In this document: positions 8,701-16,803 of the stretch, piece by piece
Layout of the letters: the number at the start of each line of letters is the position of its first letter
Numbering within the stretch: position 1 is the first letter of the stretch
NCBI RefSeq assembly: GCF_900103345.1
Contig: NZ_LT629702.1
Location: forward strand, 6,487,501-6,551,500
Reading direction: 5' to 3'
Length of the DNA stretch: 64,000 bases
From: Pseudomonas azotoformans
GTDB taxonomy: Bacteria; Pseudomonadota; Gammaproteobacteria; Pseudomonadales; Pseudomonadaceae
Translations under genes and position numbers: made by a program
Notes under the pieces: model-generated
What the model saw: the letters and a program-made list of their open reading frames with translations, nothing else
Databases searched by the model: none
Told to the model about the DNA's origin: nothing

Positions 8701-9170
8701 TACACCGTGTCGACGCAACGGTAGCCGCTGGCTTCCAGGCGCGTGCGCATCTGTTCTACATCGAGCTTCTGGCCGACATCCAGCACCAGGCTGCTGCCCA
8801 GCAGGAACTTGGTCGGCGCCAGGCGATGCAGTGCCGTTGTTATCGGCACCACCAACACGCCGTGGGCCAGTTCCGGCAGGCGGTACAGACTGGCGATGCG
8901 CTGGGAGATGATGTCTTGGTGCGGCGAGAACAGGTCGTAGGGCAGGGTTTCCCAGTCGGGGAAATGCAGCACCGGCAAATCGGGGGCGAAGAAGCTCAGC
9001 TCCTGTTCCAACCGTTCGGCGCTTTGGCTGTCGGCGGTGAGCAGCAGGGTAAAGCGCTTGGCTGCGCTGGCAGCCTCGGCGATGGCCAGGCTCAGGGCGG
9101 CACCGGGCAGGTTGCCCCAATGCTGTTTACCTGCCTCGGCAGGGAGTAGCGGTAGACGCAGAACGGGCAC
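5721..9170 (-). CDS. mfd: Transcription-repair coupling factor Mfd
   Basis: 1149 aa, essentially the length of E. coli Mfd. It dislodges RNA polymerase stalled at template-strand lesions and recruits UvrA. Visible in order: the UvrB-homology module (IIISQRIASLYRLPE region), the RNA-polymerase interaction domain with HIDHGVGRYLGLQ, the RecG-like translocase with motif I CGDVGFGKTEVAMRAAF, the DEEH box, TATPIPRTLNMAVSG, and the GRVGRSHHQAYAYLL segment. The C-terminal autoinhibitory domain is intact. It is first gene of an operon running into csiV and the SNF2 helicase. The 355-base gap upstream separates it from the divergent GAPDH gene. Confidence 0.97.
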   Translation of the reverse strand: MPVLRLPLLPAEAGKQHWGNLPGAALSLAIAEAASAAKRFTLLLTADSQSAERLEQELSFFAPDLPVLHFPDWETLPYDLFSPHQDIISQRIASLYRLPELAHGVLVVPITTALHRLAPTKFLLGSSLVLDVGQKLDVEQMRTRLEASGYRCVDTVYEHGEFAVRGALIDLFPMGSKLPYRIDLFDDEIETLRTFDPENQRSIDKVDSIKLLPAREFPLQKDAVTRFKARFRERFDVDFRRCPIFQDLSSGITPAGIEYYLPLFFDETSTLFDYLPQDTQVFSLPGIEQAAENFWNDVRNRYEERRVDPSRPLLPPAELFLPVEDCFARLKNWPRVVASQQDVDTGVGRERFPAGTLPDLAIQAKATQPLEALSNFLADFPGRVLFTAESAGRREVLLELLERLKLRPKTVDSWPDFVKSKERLAITIAPLDEGLLLDDPALALIAESPLFGQRVMQRRRREKRADANNDAVIKNLTELREGAPVVHIDHGVGRYLGLQTLEIDNQAAEFLTMEYAEGAKLYVPVASLHLIARYTGSDDALAPLHRLGSETWQKAKRKAAEQVRDVAAELLDIYARRAAREGYAFADPKADYATFSAGFAFEETPDQQTTIEAVRADMLAPKPMDRLVCGDVGFGKTEVAMRAAFIAVHGGKQVAILVPTTLLAQQHYNSFRDRFADWPVTVEVMSRFKSAKEVNAAVADLAEGKIDIVIGTHKLLSDDVKIKNLGLVIIDEEHRFGVRQKEQLKALRSEVDILTLTATPIPRTLNMAVSGMRDLSIIATPPARRLSVRTFVMEQNKSTVKEALLRELLRGGQVYYLHNDVKTIEKCAADLAELVPEARIAIGHGQMRERELEQVMSDFYHKRFNVLIASTIIETGIDVPSANTIIIERADKFGLAQLHQLRGRVGRSHHQAYAYLLTPPRQQITGDAEKRLEAIANTQDLGAGFVLATNDLEIRGAGELLGDGQSGQIQAVGFTLYMEMLERAVKAIRKGEQPNLDQPLGGGPEINLRLPALIPEDYLPDVHARLILYKRIASATDEEGLKDLQVEMIDRFGLLPEPTKNLVRLTLLKLQAEQLGIKKVDAGPQGGRIEFEAQTPVDPLVLIKLIQGQPNRYKFEGATLFKFMVPMERAEERFNTLEALFERLIPKPA

Positions 9171-9457
9171 GGAAGGTTGAGCTCCAAGCGTTGCGACAAA
9201 GTCGGTAATTGTAACGGCCCAAGGTGCCGCCTGTCAGTTGCTGACTGAGCCTATTACGGTTTGTAGGAAATGTAGTGGCTAAGACAAACAATGGCGGGTT
9301 TTGACTCAATATGTAGTGCCGAAAGACGCGATTGTTTAGGAGGGTTACGGACAAGTCGGCCGGCTCTCCCAATTGGCGGCCTTCTGGAACCCGCGTATTT
9401 ACTGGGCTGTAGCGCGGCGGTATTTTTTGGCAAGGGGTTTTTGTTGTGGGACGCGCA

Positions 9458-9486
9458 TTGCTCCGAGGGCGGTCGGGCGGCATAAT
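9458..9486 (+). promoter_or_regulatory. Probable sigma-70 promoter of the GAPDH gene
   Basis: TTGCTC at 9458-9463 and CATAAT at 9481-9486 are separated by 17 bases and lie about 40 bases before the coding start. The -10 matches five of six consensus positions. The rest of the mfd-GAPDH gap (9171-9457) shows no ORF or repeat that could be supported. Confidence 0.5.
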
Positions 9487-9525
9487 GTAGCCCCTTTTTT
9501 CAGCCCCTACATGTGGAAGGTTCCC

Positions 9526-10974
9526 GTGACTCAGAAGCCCGACCAGTGTCTTGGTGAATGGATCGACCGTGAAGCACTCGCAGAAGCGATGATCCCGCTT
9601 ATCGGTCAGCTGTACCGCAATAACAATGTGGTGAGCTCGATCTATGGCCGCAGCCTGATCAACCAGTCCGTCATCGCGATTCTCAAAGCCCACCGCTTTG
9701 CACGCCATCGCTCTGCCGACGACAGCGAACTCTCCGTCCACGAAACATTCCCACTGCTTAAAGCCATGAGCGAGTTCAAGCTCGGCGCGGCCTCGGTAGA
9801 CCTGGGCAAGCTGGCCTACAAATTCCGCAAGGAAGGTGCCGGTCGTACCGCCGAGCAGTTCGTGCGTGAAGAAATGGCCGATGTGGTTGGCCAGCAAAAC
9901 GCCGCTGCCCGCAAAGGCACCGACGTGGTGCTGTACGGCTTCGGTCGTATCGGCCGCCTGCTGGCGCGCATCCTGATCGAAAAAACCGGTGGCGGCGACG
10001 GCCTGCGCCTGCGGGCCATCGTGGTGCGCAAAGGTGCCGAGAACGACCTGACCAAGCGTGCCAGCCTGCTGCGCCGCGATTCGGTACACGGTCCGTTCAA
10101 CGGCACCATCGTCATCGACGAAGAAAACAACACCATCACCGCCAACGGTAACCTGATCCAGGTGATCTACGCGAAGAACCCGTCCGAGGTGGATTACACC
10201 CAGTACGGCATCAAGGACGCCCTGCTGGTGGACAACACCGGTGTATGGCGTGACGCCGAGGGCCTGGGCCAGCACCTGGCCTGCCCTGGTGTTGATCGCG
10301 TTGTCCTGACCGCTCCGGGCAAAGGCAAGCTGAAGAACATCGTTCACGGCATTAATCACGGTGAAATCACCGCTGACGACAAGATCGTGTCCGCCGCGTC
10401 CTGCACCACCAACGCCATCGTGCCCGTGCTGAAGGCGGTGAATGACAAGTTCGGCATCGTCAATGGCCACGTCGAAACCGTTCACTCGTACACCAACGAC
10501 CAGAACCTGATCGACAACTTCCACAAGGGCGATCGCCGTGGCCGTAGCGCCGCGTTGAACATGGTGATCACCGAGACCGGTGCGGCCACCGCTGCTGCCA
10601 AGGCATTGCCTGAGCTGGCCGGCAAGCTGACCGGTAACGCGATCCGCGTGCCTACGCCAAACGTGTCGATGGCCATTCTCAACCTGAACCTTGAGAAAGC
10701 CGCCACCCGTGAAGAGATGAACGAGTACCTGCGCTACATGGCGCTGCACTCGGACCTGCACAAGCAGATCGACTTCGTCAATTCCCAGGAAGTGGTCTCC
10801 ACCGACTTCGTGGGCTCGCGTCACGCTGGTGTGGTGGACGCGGAAGCGACCATCACCCAGGACAACCGCGTTGTGCTGTACGTGTGGTACGACAACGAGT
10901 TCGGCTACAGCTGCCAGGTGGTTCGCGTGATGGAAGACATGGCTGGGGTCAACCCGCCTGCGTTTCCGCGCTAA
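9526..10974 (+). CDS. gap: Glyceraldehyde-3-phosphate dehydrogenase, long form
   Basis: 482-aa NAD(P)-dependent GAPDH with an extra N-terminal helical region of roughly 130 residues before the nucleotide-binding GFGRIGRLLARI. The active-site cysteine sits in SAASCTTNAIVP, and the catalytic histidine region is HSYTNDQNL. Pseudomonads carry several GAPDHs; this long type sits between mfd and sth as in P. aeruginosa. It interconverts glyceraldehyde-3-phosphate and 1,3-bisphosphoglycerate, and may serve gluconeogenesis (inference). The GTG at 9526 has GGAAGG five bases upstream. An in-frame ATG at 9511 lacks a ribosome-binding site but would add only five residues, so the start is uncertain by that much. 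Confidence 0.93.
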   Translation: MTQKPDQCLGEWIDREALAEAMIPLIGQLYRNNNVVSSIYGRSLINQSVIAILKAHRFARHRSADDSELSVHETFPLLKAMSEFKLGAASVDLGKLAYKFRKEGAGRTAEQFVREEMADVVGQQNAAARKGTDVVLYGFGRIGRLLARILIEKTGGGDGLRLRAIVVRKGAENDLTKRASLLRRDSVHGPFNGTIVIDEENNTITANGNLIQVIYAKNPSEVDYTQYGIKDALLVDNTGVWRDAEGLGQHLACPGVDRVVLTAPGKGKLKNIVHGINHGEITADDKIVSAASCTTNAIVPVLKAVNDKFGIVNGHVETVHSYTNDQNLIDNFHKGDRRGRSAALNMVITETGAATAAAKALPELAGKLTGNAIRVPTPNVSMAILNLNLEKAATREEMNEYLRYMALHSDLHKQIDFVNSQEVVSTDFVGSRHAGVVDAEATITQDNRVVLYVWYDNEFGYSCQVVRVMEDMAGVNPPAFPR

Positions 10975-10990
10975 GCACCCGCGTTGAATA

Positions 10991-11020
10991 AAAAAGCCCC
11001 GACTGGTTCGGGGCTTTTTT
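10991..11020 (+). terminator. Rho-independent terminator after gap
   Basis: The stem AAAAAGCCCCGA / TTCGGGGCTTTTTT with a short loop starts 16 bases after the gap stop and ends in six T residues. The A-tract on the other side would let it work in both directions. Confidence 0.9.
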
Positions 11021-11054
11021 GTGTCTGGGGATTTTGTGCTGGCTGGAAGGGCCT

Positions 11055-11140
11055 CATCGGGGGCAAGCCCCCTCCCACATTTAAACCGCATTCCTGCAGG
11101 GTTAATGCGGTCCAGTGTGGGAGGGGGCTTGCCCCCGATG
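11055..11140. repeat. REPIN, GGGAGGGGGCTTGCCCCC type
   Basis: Inverted REP pair: CATCGGGGGCAAGCCCCCTC on the left and its mirror ending GCTTGCCCCCGATG on the right, about 40 bases apart. It lies between the gap terminator and the 3' end of the CHI-like gene. Confidence 0.92.
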
Positions 11141-11161
11141 GCGTCAGTTCAATACATGTCT

Positions 11162-11683
11162 TTATTCCAGCAACCTCTCCGACAAGCCCTTGGGCGCTAA
11201 CCAGATCCCCAGGTAAGCCCTCGCCAGCTCATCGTCGTTGCTGCTGAACAGCACTTCCCCATTGATCTCCAGGTTCAAGCCGCGTCCGGGTCGAAAATCC
11301 AGTGCGTAGCGATCACCGCTATGGATGTTGCGAAAGACGGCATGCAGTTTGTCCACTTCGGGTTTCAAGCGGTCGCTGACGTGCTGGCGCTCCAGCGTGG
11401 TATTGGCGGCCTTGATCACATCATTGCGATCAATATCGCGAAAGTAATACAGCTCCAAGCGCAGCGTCTTTTGCTGTTTCCAGGCTGACTCTGCGGGAGT
11501 GCCGGCTGGGGCATACAGCGCCGCGGCGTATACATCGGCCCAGAGATAGGTCAGTACTGCCTGGTTTTTCAGCGCCAATTCATGAGACTGCGGGGGGAAA
11601 CCTGCCTGTTTGAGTCGGGCGGCTTCATTGGCTTGCACCGTGAACGAAAACATCAGTAATAAACAGAAAGCGACATGCCGCAT
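11162..11683 (-). CDS. Chalcone-isomerase-like secreted protein
   Basis: 173-aa protein with a signal peptide (MRHVAFCLLLMFSFTVQA, cleavage before NEAARL). The mature part resembles the bacterial chalcone-isomerase-like fold (PF16036): LTYLWADVYAAALYAP, LRLELYYFRDIDRNDVIKAA, and a C-terminal LARAYLGIWL. Members are periplasmic or lipid-binding proteins of unknown function and are not flavonoid enzymes. A longer reading from 11824 exists, but the ATG at 11683 has an AGGA and starts the signal sequence. It is divergent from sth, matching the P. aeruginosa neighbourhood. Confidence 0.75.
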   Translation of the reverse strand: MRHVAFCLLLMFSFTVQANEAARLKQAGFPPQSHELALKNQAVLTYLWADVYAAALYAPAGTPAESAWKQQKTLRLELYYFRDIDRNDVIKAANTTLERQHVSDRLKPEVDKLHAVFRNIHSGDRYALDFRPGRGLNLEINGEVLFSSNDDELARAYLGIWLAPKGLSERLLE

Positions 11684-11917
11684 AATGGCTCGTCCTGCAA
11701 AGGTGCGTGCCGACAGTGTAATTGCAATTTCCTGAGCGTGTAGTAGAGGCAATACTGGCCTACGACGCGACCAAGGGTTAATGTTCGCGGCGTTGAGCCT
11801 TATATAGACTGTGCCCCGGTTCACACACTTGAGCCAAATTGTCCTTCATGACCGCTGGCCGCGGCATGATTTAGCCCGGCGTCCAACCGTACGCCTGGCC
11901 TGTTCTGAGGAGTACGC

Positions 11918-13312
11918 ATGGCTGTCTACAACTACGACGTGGTGGTGCTGGGTTCCGGCCCGGCTGGAGAAGGTGCGGCGATGAACGCTGCCAAAGCTGG
12001 GCGCAAGGTGGCGATGGTCGATAGCCGTCGCCAGGTCGGCGGTAACTGCACCCACCTGGGTACCATCCCGTCCAAGGCGTTGCGTCACTCCGTGCGCCAG
12101 ATCATGCAATTCAACACCAACCCGATGTTCCGGGCCATTGGTGAGCCGCGCTGGTTCTCGTTCCCGGACGTGCTGAAAAGCGCCGAAAAGGTCATCTCCA
12201 AGCAAGTCGCGTCGCGCACCGGCTACTACGCCCGTAACCGCGTCGACCTGTTCTTCGGTACCGGCAGCTTTGCCGACGAGCAAACCATCGAAGTGGTCTG
12301 CCCCAACGGCGTGGTCGAGAAGCTGGTGGCCAAACACATCATCATCGCCACCGGCTCGCGCCCGTATCGCCCGGCGGACATCGATTTCCACCATCCGCGT
12401 ATCTACGATAGCGACACCATCCTGAGCCTGGGCCACACCCCGCGCAAACTGATCATCTACGGCGCCGGCGTGATCGGCTGTGAGTACGCCTCGATCTTCA
12501 GCGGCCTGGGTGTACTGGTCGAGCTGGTGGACAACCGCGATCAGTTGCTGAGCTTCCTCGACTCGGAAATCTCCCAGGCGTTGAGCTATCACTTCAGCAA
12601 CAACAACATCACGGTGCGCCACAACGAAGAGTACGAACGCGTCGAAGGCCTGGACAACGGGGTGATCCTGCACCTCAAGTCCGGCAAGAAGATCAAGGCC
12701 GACGCCTTGCTGTGGTGCAACGGCCGTACCGGCAACACCGACAAGCTGGGCATGGAAAACATCGGGGTCAAGGTCAACAGCCGTGGCCAGATCGAAGTGG
12801 ACGAGAACTACCGCACCTGCGTGGCGAACATCTACGGTGCCGGTGACGTGATCGGCTGGCCGAGCCTGGCCAGTGCCGCCCACGACCAGGGCCGTTCGGC
12901 CGCTGGCAGCATCGTCGACAATGGCAGCTGGCGCTACGTGAATGACGTGCCGACCGGGATCTACACCATTCCCGAGATCAGCTCGATCGGCAAGAACGAA
13001 CACGAACTGACCAAGGCCAAGGTGCCTTACGAAGTGGGCAAGGCGTTCTTCAAGAGCATGGCGCGTGCGCAGATCGCCGGTGAGCCGCAAGGCATGCTGA
13101 AGATCCTGTTCCACCGCGAAACTCTTGAGGTACTCGGCGTGCATTGCTTCGGCTACCAGGCGTCGGAGATCGTGCACATCGGCCAGGCGATCATGAACCA
13201 GCCGGGCGAGCTCAATACCCTCAAGTACTTCGTCAACACCACGTTCAACTACCCGACCATGGCAGAAGCCTATCGGGTAGCGGCCTACGACGGCCTCAAC
13301 CGGCTTTTTTGA
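11918..13312 (+). CDS. sthA: Soluble pyridine nucleotide transhydrogenase SthA
   Basis: 464-aa flavoprotein that moves hydride between NADPH and NAD+ without coupling to the proton gradient. The FAD-binding Rossmann motif is at residues 8-22 ([19 protein letters not shown]), and the second nucleotide site is [18 protein letters not shown]. In the position where related disulfide reductases carry CxxxxC, the sequence reads [17 protein letters not shown]. The second cysteine is replaced by threonine, which is characteristic of SthA and argues against lipoamide dehydrogenase or glutathione reductase. A C-terminal dimerisation domain is complete. A good ribosome-binding site (TGAGGAG) precedes the ATG. 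Confidence 0.96.
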   Translation: MAVYNYDVVVLGSGPAGEGAAMNAAKAGRKVAMVDSRRQVGGNCTHLGTIPSKALRHSVRQIMQFNTNPMFRAIGEPRWFSFPDVLKSAEKVISKQVASRTGYYARNRVDLFFGTGSFADEQTIEVVCPNGVVEKLVAKHIIIATGSRPYRPADIDFHHPRIYDSDTILSLGHTPRKLIIYGAGVIGCEYASIFSGLGVLVELVDNRDQLLSFLDSEISQALSYHFSNNNITVRHNEEYERVEGLDNGVILHLKSGKKIKADALLWCNGRTGNTDKLGMENIGVKVNSRGQIEVDENYRTCVANIYGAGDVIGWPSLASAAHDQGRSAAGSIVDNGSWRYVNDVPTGIYTIPEISSIGKNEHELTKAKVPYEVGKAFFKSMARAQIAGEPQGMLKILFHRETLEVLGVHCFGYQASEIVHIGQAIMNQPGELNTLKYFVNTTFNYPTMAEAYRVAAYDGLNRLF

Positions 13313-13314
13313 GC

Positions 13315-13337
13315 GGCTCCGGCCGGTGGCCTGAGCC
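13315..13337. terminator. GC-rich hairpin between convergent sthA and GDPD genes
   Basis: GGCTCCGGCC-GGT-GGCCTGAGCC folds into a 10-bp stem with one mismatch, three bases after the sthA stop. There is no clear T-run, so termination activity is only inferred from the position. Confidence 0.3.
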
Positions 13338-13354
13338 GGCCGGGGAGACCGATT

Positions 13355-14077
13355 TCAGTAATTCCCGAGGGTGGCAGTGGCCAAACCGGGAAAGTCTGTA
13401 ATCAGGCTATCTACGCCGAAGTCGGCGAGCCTGCGCATCAGCGCGGGTTCGTTGACCGTCCACACGGACACGTGCAAGCCCTGGCGCTGGGCTTTTTCCA
13501 GTCGCTCAGGGGTGCACAGCGTCCAGTTCAACGCCAGGATCTCACAGCCATAGTTCTGCGCGACCTTCAACGGGTCGAGCCAGGCATATTCGGCGACCAG
13601 GCCGCGTGACAGGTCCGGGGTGAGTTCAACCGCTGCTTTCAGCACTTCCCGCGAACTTGAGGTGACGGTGACTTTGTCCATCAGGCCAAAGCGCACGGCC
13701 ATTTCGCGAATCGCCAGCACGGTAGTGGCAGCGCGGGTGCGCGAGGCGCTTTTGACTTCCAGTTGCCAGTGATCGAAGTCGCACTTCTCGAACAGTTCTT
13801 CCAGGCGCGGAATCGGGCACGGCTTGACCCAGCCCGGGCCGCCTTTGCGCGCGTCCATCTTCACCAGGTCGGCTGCCGAATACTCGACGACCTTGCCGCG
13901 CCGGTCGGCGGTGCGCTTGAGGGTCGGGTCGTGGATGACCATCAGCTCGCCGTCCATGGACAGGTGCAAGTCCAGTTCGCAACGACGTACGCCGTGCTTG
14001 AGGCATTCCTGGAAGCTGGTCAGGGTGTTTTCCGGTGCTTCGCCTTTGGCACCGCGGTGGCCGTAAATCAGGGTCAC
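13355..14077 (-). CDS. Glycerophosphodiester phosphodiesterase (cytoplasmic type)
   Basis: 240-aa GDPD-family TIM barrel. YGHRGAKGEAPENTL and CELDLHLSMDGELMVIHDP hold the catalytic histidines and the metal-binding acidic residues; the C-terminal VWTVNEPALMRRL is typical of the family. It hydrolyses glycerophosphodiesters from phospholipid turnover to glycerol-3-phosphate and an alcohol. No signal peptide is seen, so it resembles UgpQ rather than periplasmic GlpQ. The start is GTG at 14077, with AGGAG five bases upstream. It ends converging on sthA and begins 44 bases from the PilZ gene, with which it may be co-transcribed. Confidence 0.88.
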   Translation of the reverse strand: MTLIYGHRGAKGEAPENTLTSFQECLKHGVRRCELDLHLSMDGELMVIHDPTLKRTADRRGKVVEYSAADLVKMDARKGGPGWVKPCPIPRLEELFEKCDFDHWQLEVKSASRTRAATTVLAIREMAVRFGLMDKVTVTSSSREVLKAAVELTPDLSRGLVAEYAWLDPLKVAQNYGCEILALNWTLCTPERLEKAQRQGLHVSVWTVNEPALMRRLADFGVDSLITDFPGLATATLGNY

Positions 14078-14120
14078 AGTTGCTCCTATGCGCCAGGTCT
14101 GCTGGCGGGGTGATACGAAT

Positions 14121-14705
14121 TCAGGTGTCTTGGGCGTCGCTCTGTTCCCGCGCCAGGCGTCGTTCCTGGGCCTGTTTCTGCAGGATATAGCGTGCCAGCA
14201 GTTGGCGTTGGGCGTCGGTCATGGCTTCGAATTCCGTGCCGACGTCAAAACCTGTGCCCTTGGGATCGCAATGGGTGACGCGGGCGCGCAGCAGCAGGCC
14301 AAGCGCCTGTGGCATCAGCACCAGCTTGACCGCCAGGTGCGCACCGGGCGACAGGGGCGTGGGATGCTGGAAGTCGATACCGCCCTCGGAAAGGATCACC
14401 GGCTGCGGTGCGCCGACTTCATCCAGCAGGCCGCGCGCCATGATCTGGCTGAGCAGGTCCAGGCGTTTGTTCTGTACTTTGAGGAAGGCGGCCAGGCTAC
14501 GATCTTTCTCATTTATCTGGCGCAACAGGTGCTGGGCCTCGAATTCGCTGAGGTGCAGTTCGCTGAGCAGATTGAACAGCGGCGAATCATCCAGCAACAC
14601 TTCCTTGCTCGCCGCCTCGGGGGCAGACAGGCTTTTGATTTGGAGTGCGATCATGTCGTCGATACGGTAGTATTCGCGGCGTTCTTCTTCATCTAATGTC
14701 GACAT
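14121..14705 (-). CDS. PilZ-domain protein
   Basis: 194-aa cytoplasmic protein of the family next to lolC in pseudomonads. An N-terminal charged region (STLDEEERREYYRIDDMIAL) is followed by an alpha-helical part and a PilZ-like beta barrel (about residues 95-165: LSEGGIDFQHPTPLSPGAHL and THCDPKGTGFDVGTEF). The RxxxR and (D/N)xSxxG c-di-GMP motifs are only partly recognisable (REYYR; SEGG), so ligand binding is uncertain. A TTG at 14717 would add four residues; the ATG at 14705 was chosen. Downstream in the same direction is the GDPD gene. Confidence 0.75.
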   Translation of the reverse strand: MSTLDEEERREYYRIDDMIALQIKSLSAPEAASKEVLLDDSPLFNLLSELHLSEFEAQHLLRQINEKDRSLAAFLKVQNKRLDLLSQIMARGLLDEVGAPQPVILSEGGIDFQHPTPLSPGAHLAVKLVLMPQALGLLLRARVTHCDPKGTGFDVGTEFEAMTDAQRQLLARYILQKQAQERRLAREQSDAQDT

Positions 14706-14799
14706 GGCGAACCCCAAGTAGCGTTAATGGTCTGAGTGTAAAGCTGCTTACCAGACCCCGCCACCGGGACGTCTTCTTTTCCTCCGAACAAGCCCCGAC

Positions 14800-16050
14800 A
14801 TGTTCAGACCTCTCTTCGTATTTATCGGCACGCGTTATACCCGTGCAAAGCGCCGCAATCATTTTGTGTCGTTCATTTCCCTGACTTCGATGATCGGGCT
14901 CGCCTTGGGCGTGGTCGTGATGATCGTGGTGCTGTCGGTGATGAATGGCTTCGATCATGAGATGCGCACCCGCGTGCTGGGCATGGTGCCCCACGCGACC
15001 ATCGAGGGCGATGCGCCCATCAGCGACTGGCAAAGCCTGGCGGCCAAGGTCAAGCAGAACCCCAAGGTGCTGGCCGTCGCGCCGTTTACCCAGATGCAGG
15101 GGTTGCTGACCAATGACGGCAAGGTGCAGAAGATCCTGCTCAATGCCATCGACCCGGCCCAGGAACGCAACGTATCGATCATCGACAAGTTCATGTTGTC
15201 GGGCAAACTCGATGACCTGGCGCCCGGCGAGTTCGGCATCGTGATCGGCGACAAGGCGGCGGCCAAGCTCGGCGTGGGCCTGGGCGACAAGCTGACCTTC
15301 GTCGCGCCGGAAGTCACCGTGACCCCGGCCGGCATGTTCCCGCGCATGAAGCGCTTTACCGTAGTCGGCACCTTCCACGTCGGCGCTGGCGAGATCGACG
15401 GCTACCTCGGCCTGACCAACCTCACCGACCTGGCCCGCCTGCACCGCTGGCAGCCGGACCAGGTGCAGGGCTTGCGCCTGAAGTTCAACGACCTGTTCGA
15501 CGCACCGCGCACCTCGTGGGAAATCGCCCAGCATTTGGGCGACAGCCAGTACTACGCCCGCGACTGGACCCGTACCCACGGCAACCTGTACCAGGCCATC
15601 CGCATGGAAAAAGCCATGATCGGCCTGCTGTTGCTGCTGATCGTCGCCGTGGCCGCCTTCAACATCATCTCCACGCTGGTGATGGTGGTGAACGACAAGA
15701 AGGGCGATATCGCCATCCTGCGCACCCTCGGCGCCACGCCGGGGCAGATCATGGCGATCTTCATGGTGCAGGGCACCGTGATCGGCGTGGTTGGCACCTT
15801 GATCGGCACGGCGGTCGGCATCCTGGCGGCGCTGAACGTGAGTAACGCCATCGCCGGCCTCGAAACCCTGATCGGCCACAAGTTTCTCAACGCCGACGTC
15901 TACTTCATCGACTACTTGCCGTCCCAGGTGCAGGCCCAGGACGTGTTGATGGTGGGCGGTGCTGCGTTGGTCCTGAGTTTTCTTGCCACCCTGTATCCAG
16001 CCTGGCGCGCGGCACGTACCCAGCCAGCACAGGCCTTACGTTATGAGTGA
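14800..16050 (+). CDS. lolC: Lipoprotein-releasing ABC transporter, permease LolC
   Basis: 416-aa inner-membrane protein of the LolC/LolE family. The first membrane segment is at about residues 25-48, a large periplasmic domain follows, and three membrane segments lie in the C-terminal FtsX region ([18 protein letters not shown] onward). With LolD and LolE it extracts outer-membrane lipoproteins from the inner membrane and passes them to LolA. Its stop overlaps the lolD start. It shares very high similarity with lolE at both ends ([13 protein letters not shown] in each), showing duplication. The order lolC-lolD-lolE is the three-component form. Confidence 0.95.
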   Translation: MFRPLFVFIGTRYTRAKRRNHFVSFISLTSMIGLALGVVVMIVVLSVMNGFDHEMRTRVLGMVPHATIEGDAPISDWQSLAAKVKQNPKVLAVAPFTQMQGLLTNDGKVQKILLNAIDPAQERNVSIIDKFMLSGKLDDLAPGEFGIVIGDKAAAKLGVGLGDKLTFVAPEVTVTPAGMFPRMKRFTVVGTFHVGAGEIDGYLGLTNLTDLARLHRWQPDQVQGLRLKFNDLFDAPRTSWEIAQHLGDSQYYARDWTRTHGNLYQAIRMEKAMIGLLLLLIVAVAAFNIISTLVMVVNDKKGDIAILRTLGATPGQIMAIFMVQGTVIGVVGTLIGTAVGILAALNVSNAIAGLETLIGHKFLNADVYFIDYLPSQVQAQDVLMVGGAALVLSFLATLYPAWRAARTQPAQALRYE

Positions 16051-16741
16051 ATCGGGCATGAGTGAAAAAGCAATCCTGAGCTGCCGCAACCTGGGCAAAT
16101 CCTATGAGGAAGGTCCGGAGTCGGTGGTGGTGCTGTCCAACCTGCAACTTGAGCTGCACCCGGGCGAGCGCGTGGCGATCGTCGGCAGTTCCGGTTCCGG
16201 TAAAAGTACCTTGCTGAACCTGCTGGGCGGCCTGGATACGCCGTCCCAGGGCAGCGTGTGGCTGGCCGGTGAAGAACTGTCGGCCCTCGGTGAGAAGGCC
16301 CGTGGTCAGTTGCGCAACCGTTCGCTCGGTTTTGTGTACCAGTTCCATCACCTGTTGCCGGAGTTCACCGCCCTGGAAAACGTGTGCATGCCGCTGCTGA
16401 TCGGCAAGACCGCGATCCCGGAAGCTCGCCAGCGTGCCAAGGCCCTGCTGGAGCGCGTCGGCCTCGGCCATCGCCTGGAGCACAAACCGGCCGAACTGTC
16501 CGGCGGCGAGCGCCAGCGTGTGGCGATTGCCCGTGCCCTGGTGAACAACCCGGGCCTGGTGATGCTCGATGAGCCGACCGGCAACCTCGACTCCCACACC
16601 GCCCAGGGCATCAAGGACTTGATGCTGGAACTGAGCACCCAGATGCGCACCGCGTTCCTGGTGGTGACCCATGACATGAGCATGGCCCGCCAGATGGACC
16701 GCGTGCTGCACCTGCAGGAAGGTCATCTGGTCGCCATCTGA
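16043..16741 (+). CDS. lolD: Lipoprotein-releasing ABC transporter, ATPase LolD
   Basis: 232-aa ABC ATPase. Walker A is [10 protein letters not shown], the signature is [15 protein letters not shown], Walker B is [12 protein letters not shown], and the H-loop is [10 protein letters not shown]. The length is typical of LolD, and [13 protein letters not shown] is characteristic. The ATG at 16043 overlaps the end of lolC by eight bases, giving translational coupling; a second ATG at 16058 is possible and would remove five residues. It energises LolC/LolE. A terminator-like hairpin follows, before lolE. Confidence 0.95.
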   Translation: MSESGMSEKAILSCRNLGKSYEEGPESVVVLSNLQLELHPGERVAIVGSSGSGKSTLLNLLGGLDTPSQGSVWLAGEELSALGEKARGQLRNRSLGFVYQFHHLLPEFTALENVCMPLLIGKTAIPEARQRAKALLERVGLGHRLEHKPAELSGGERQRVAIARALVNNPGLVMLDEPTGNLDSHTAQGIKDLMLELSTQMRTAFLVVTHDMSMARQMDRVLHLQEGHLVAI

Positions 16742-16750
16742 CCCGTTTCA

Positions 16751-16777
16751 AGCCCGGTGCTTCATGCGCCGGGCTTT
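16751..16777 (+). terminator. Terminator-like hairpin between lolD and lolE
   Basis: AGCCCGGTGC-TTCAT-GCGCCGGGCT with one G-T wobble, followed by TTTTCATTTTTTC. It begins nine bases after the lolD stop, inside what is otherwise a lolCDE operon, so it may act as an attenuator that lowers lolE expression. Confidence 0.75.
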
Positions 16778-16803
16778 TTCATTTTTTCAGGCGGTGCAAG
16801 CGA

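Noticed and set aside
9291..9485. 64-aa frame between mfd and gap
   Set aside because: No start signal, no family resemblance, and it overlaps the inferred gap promoter.
11918..13312. Lipoamide dehydrogenase or glutathione reductase
   Set aside because: The redox disulfide CxxxxC is absent (CTHLGTIP), and the sequence matches soluble transhydrogenase.
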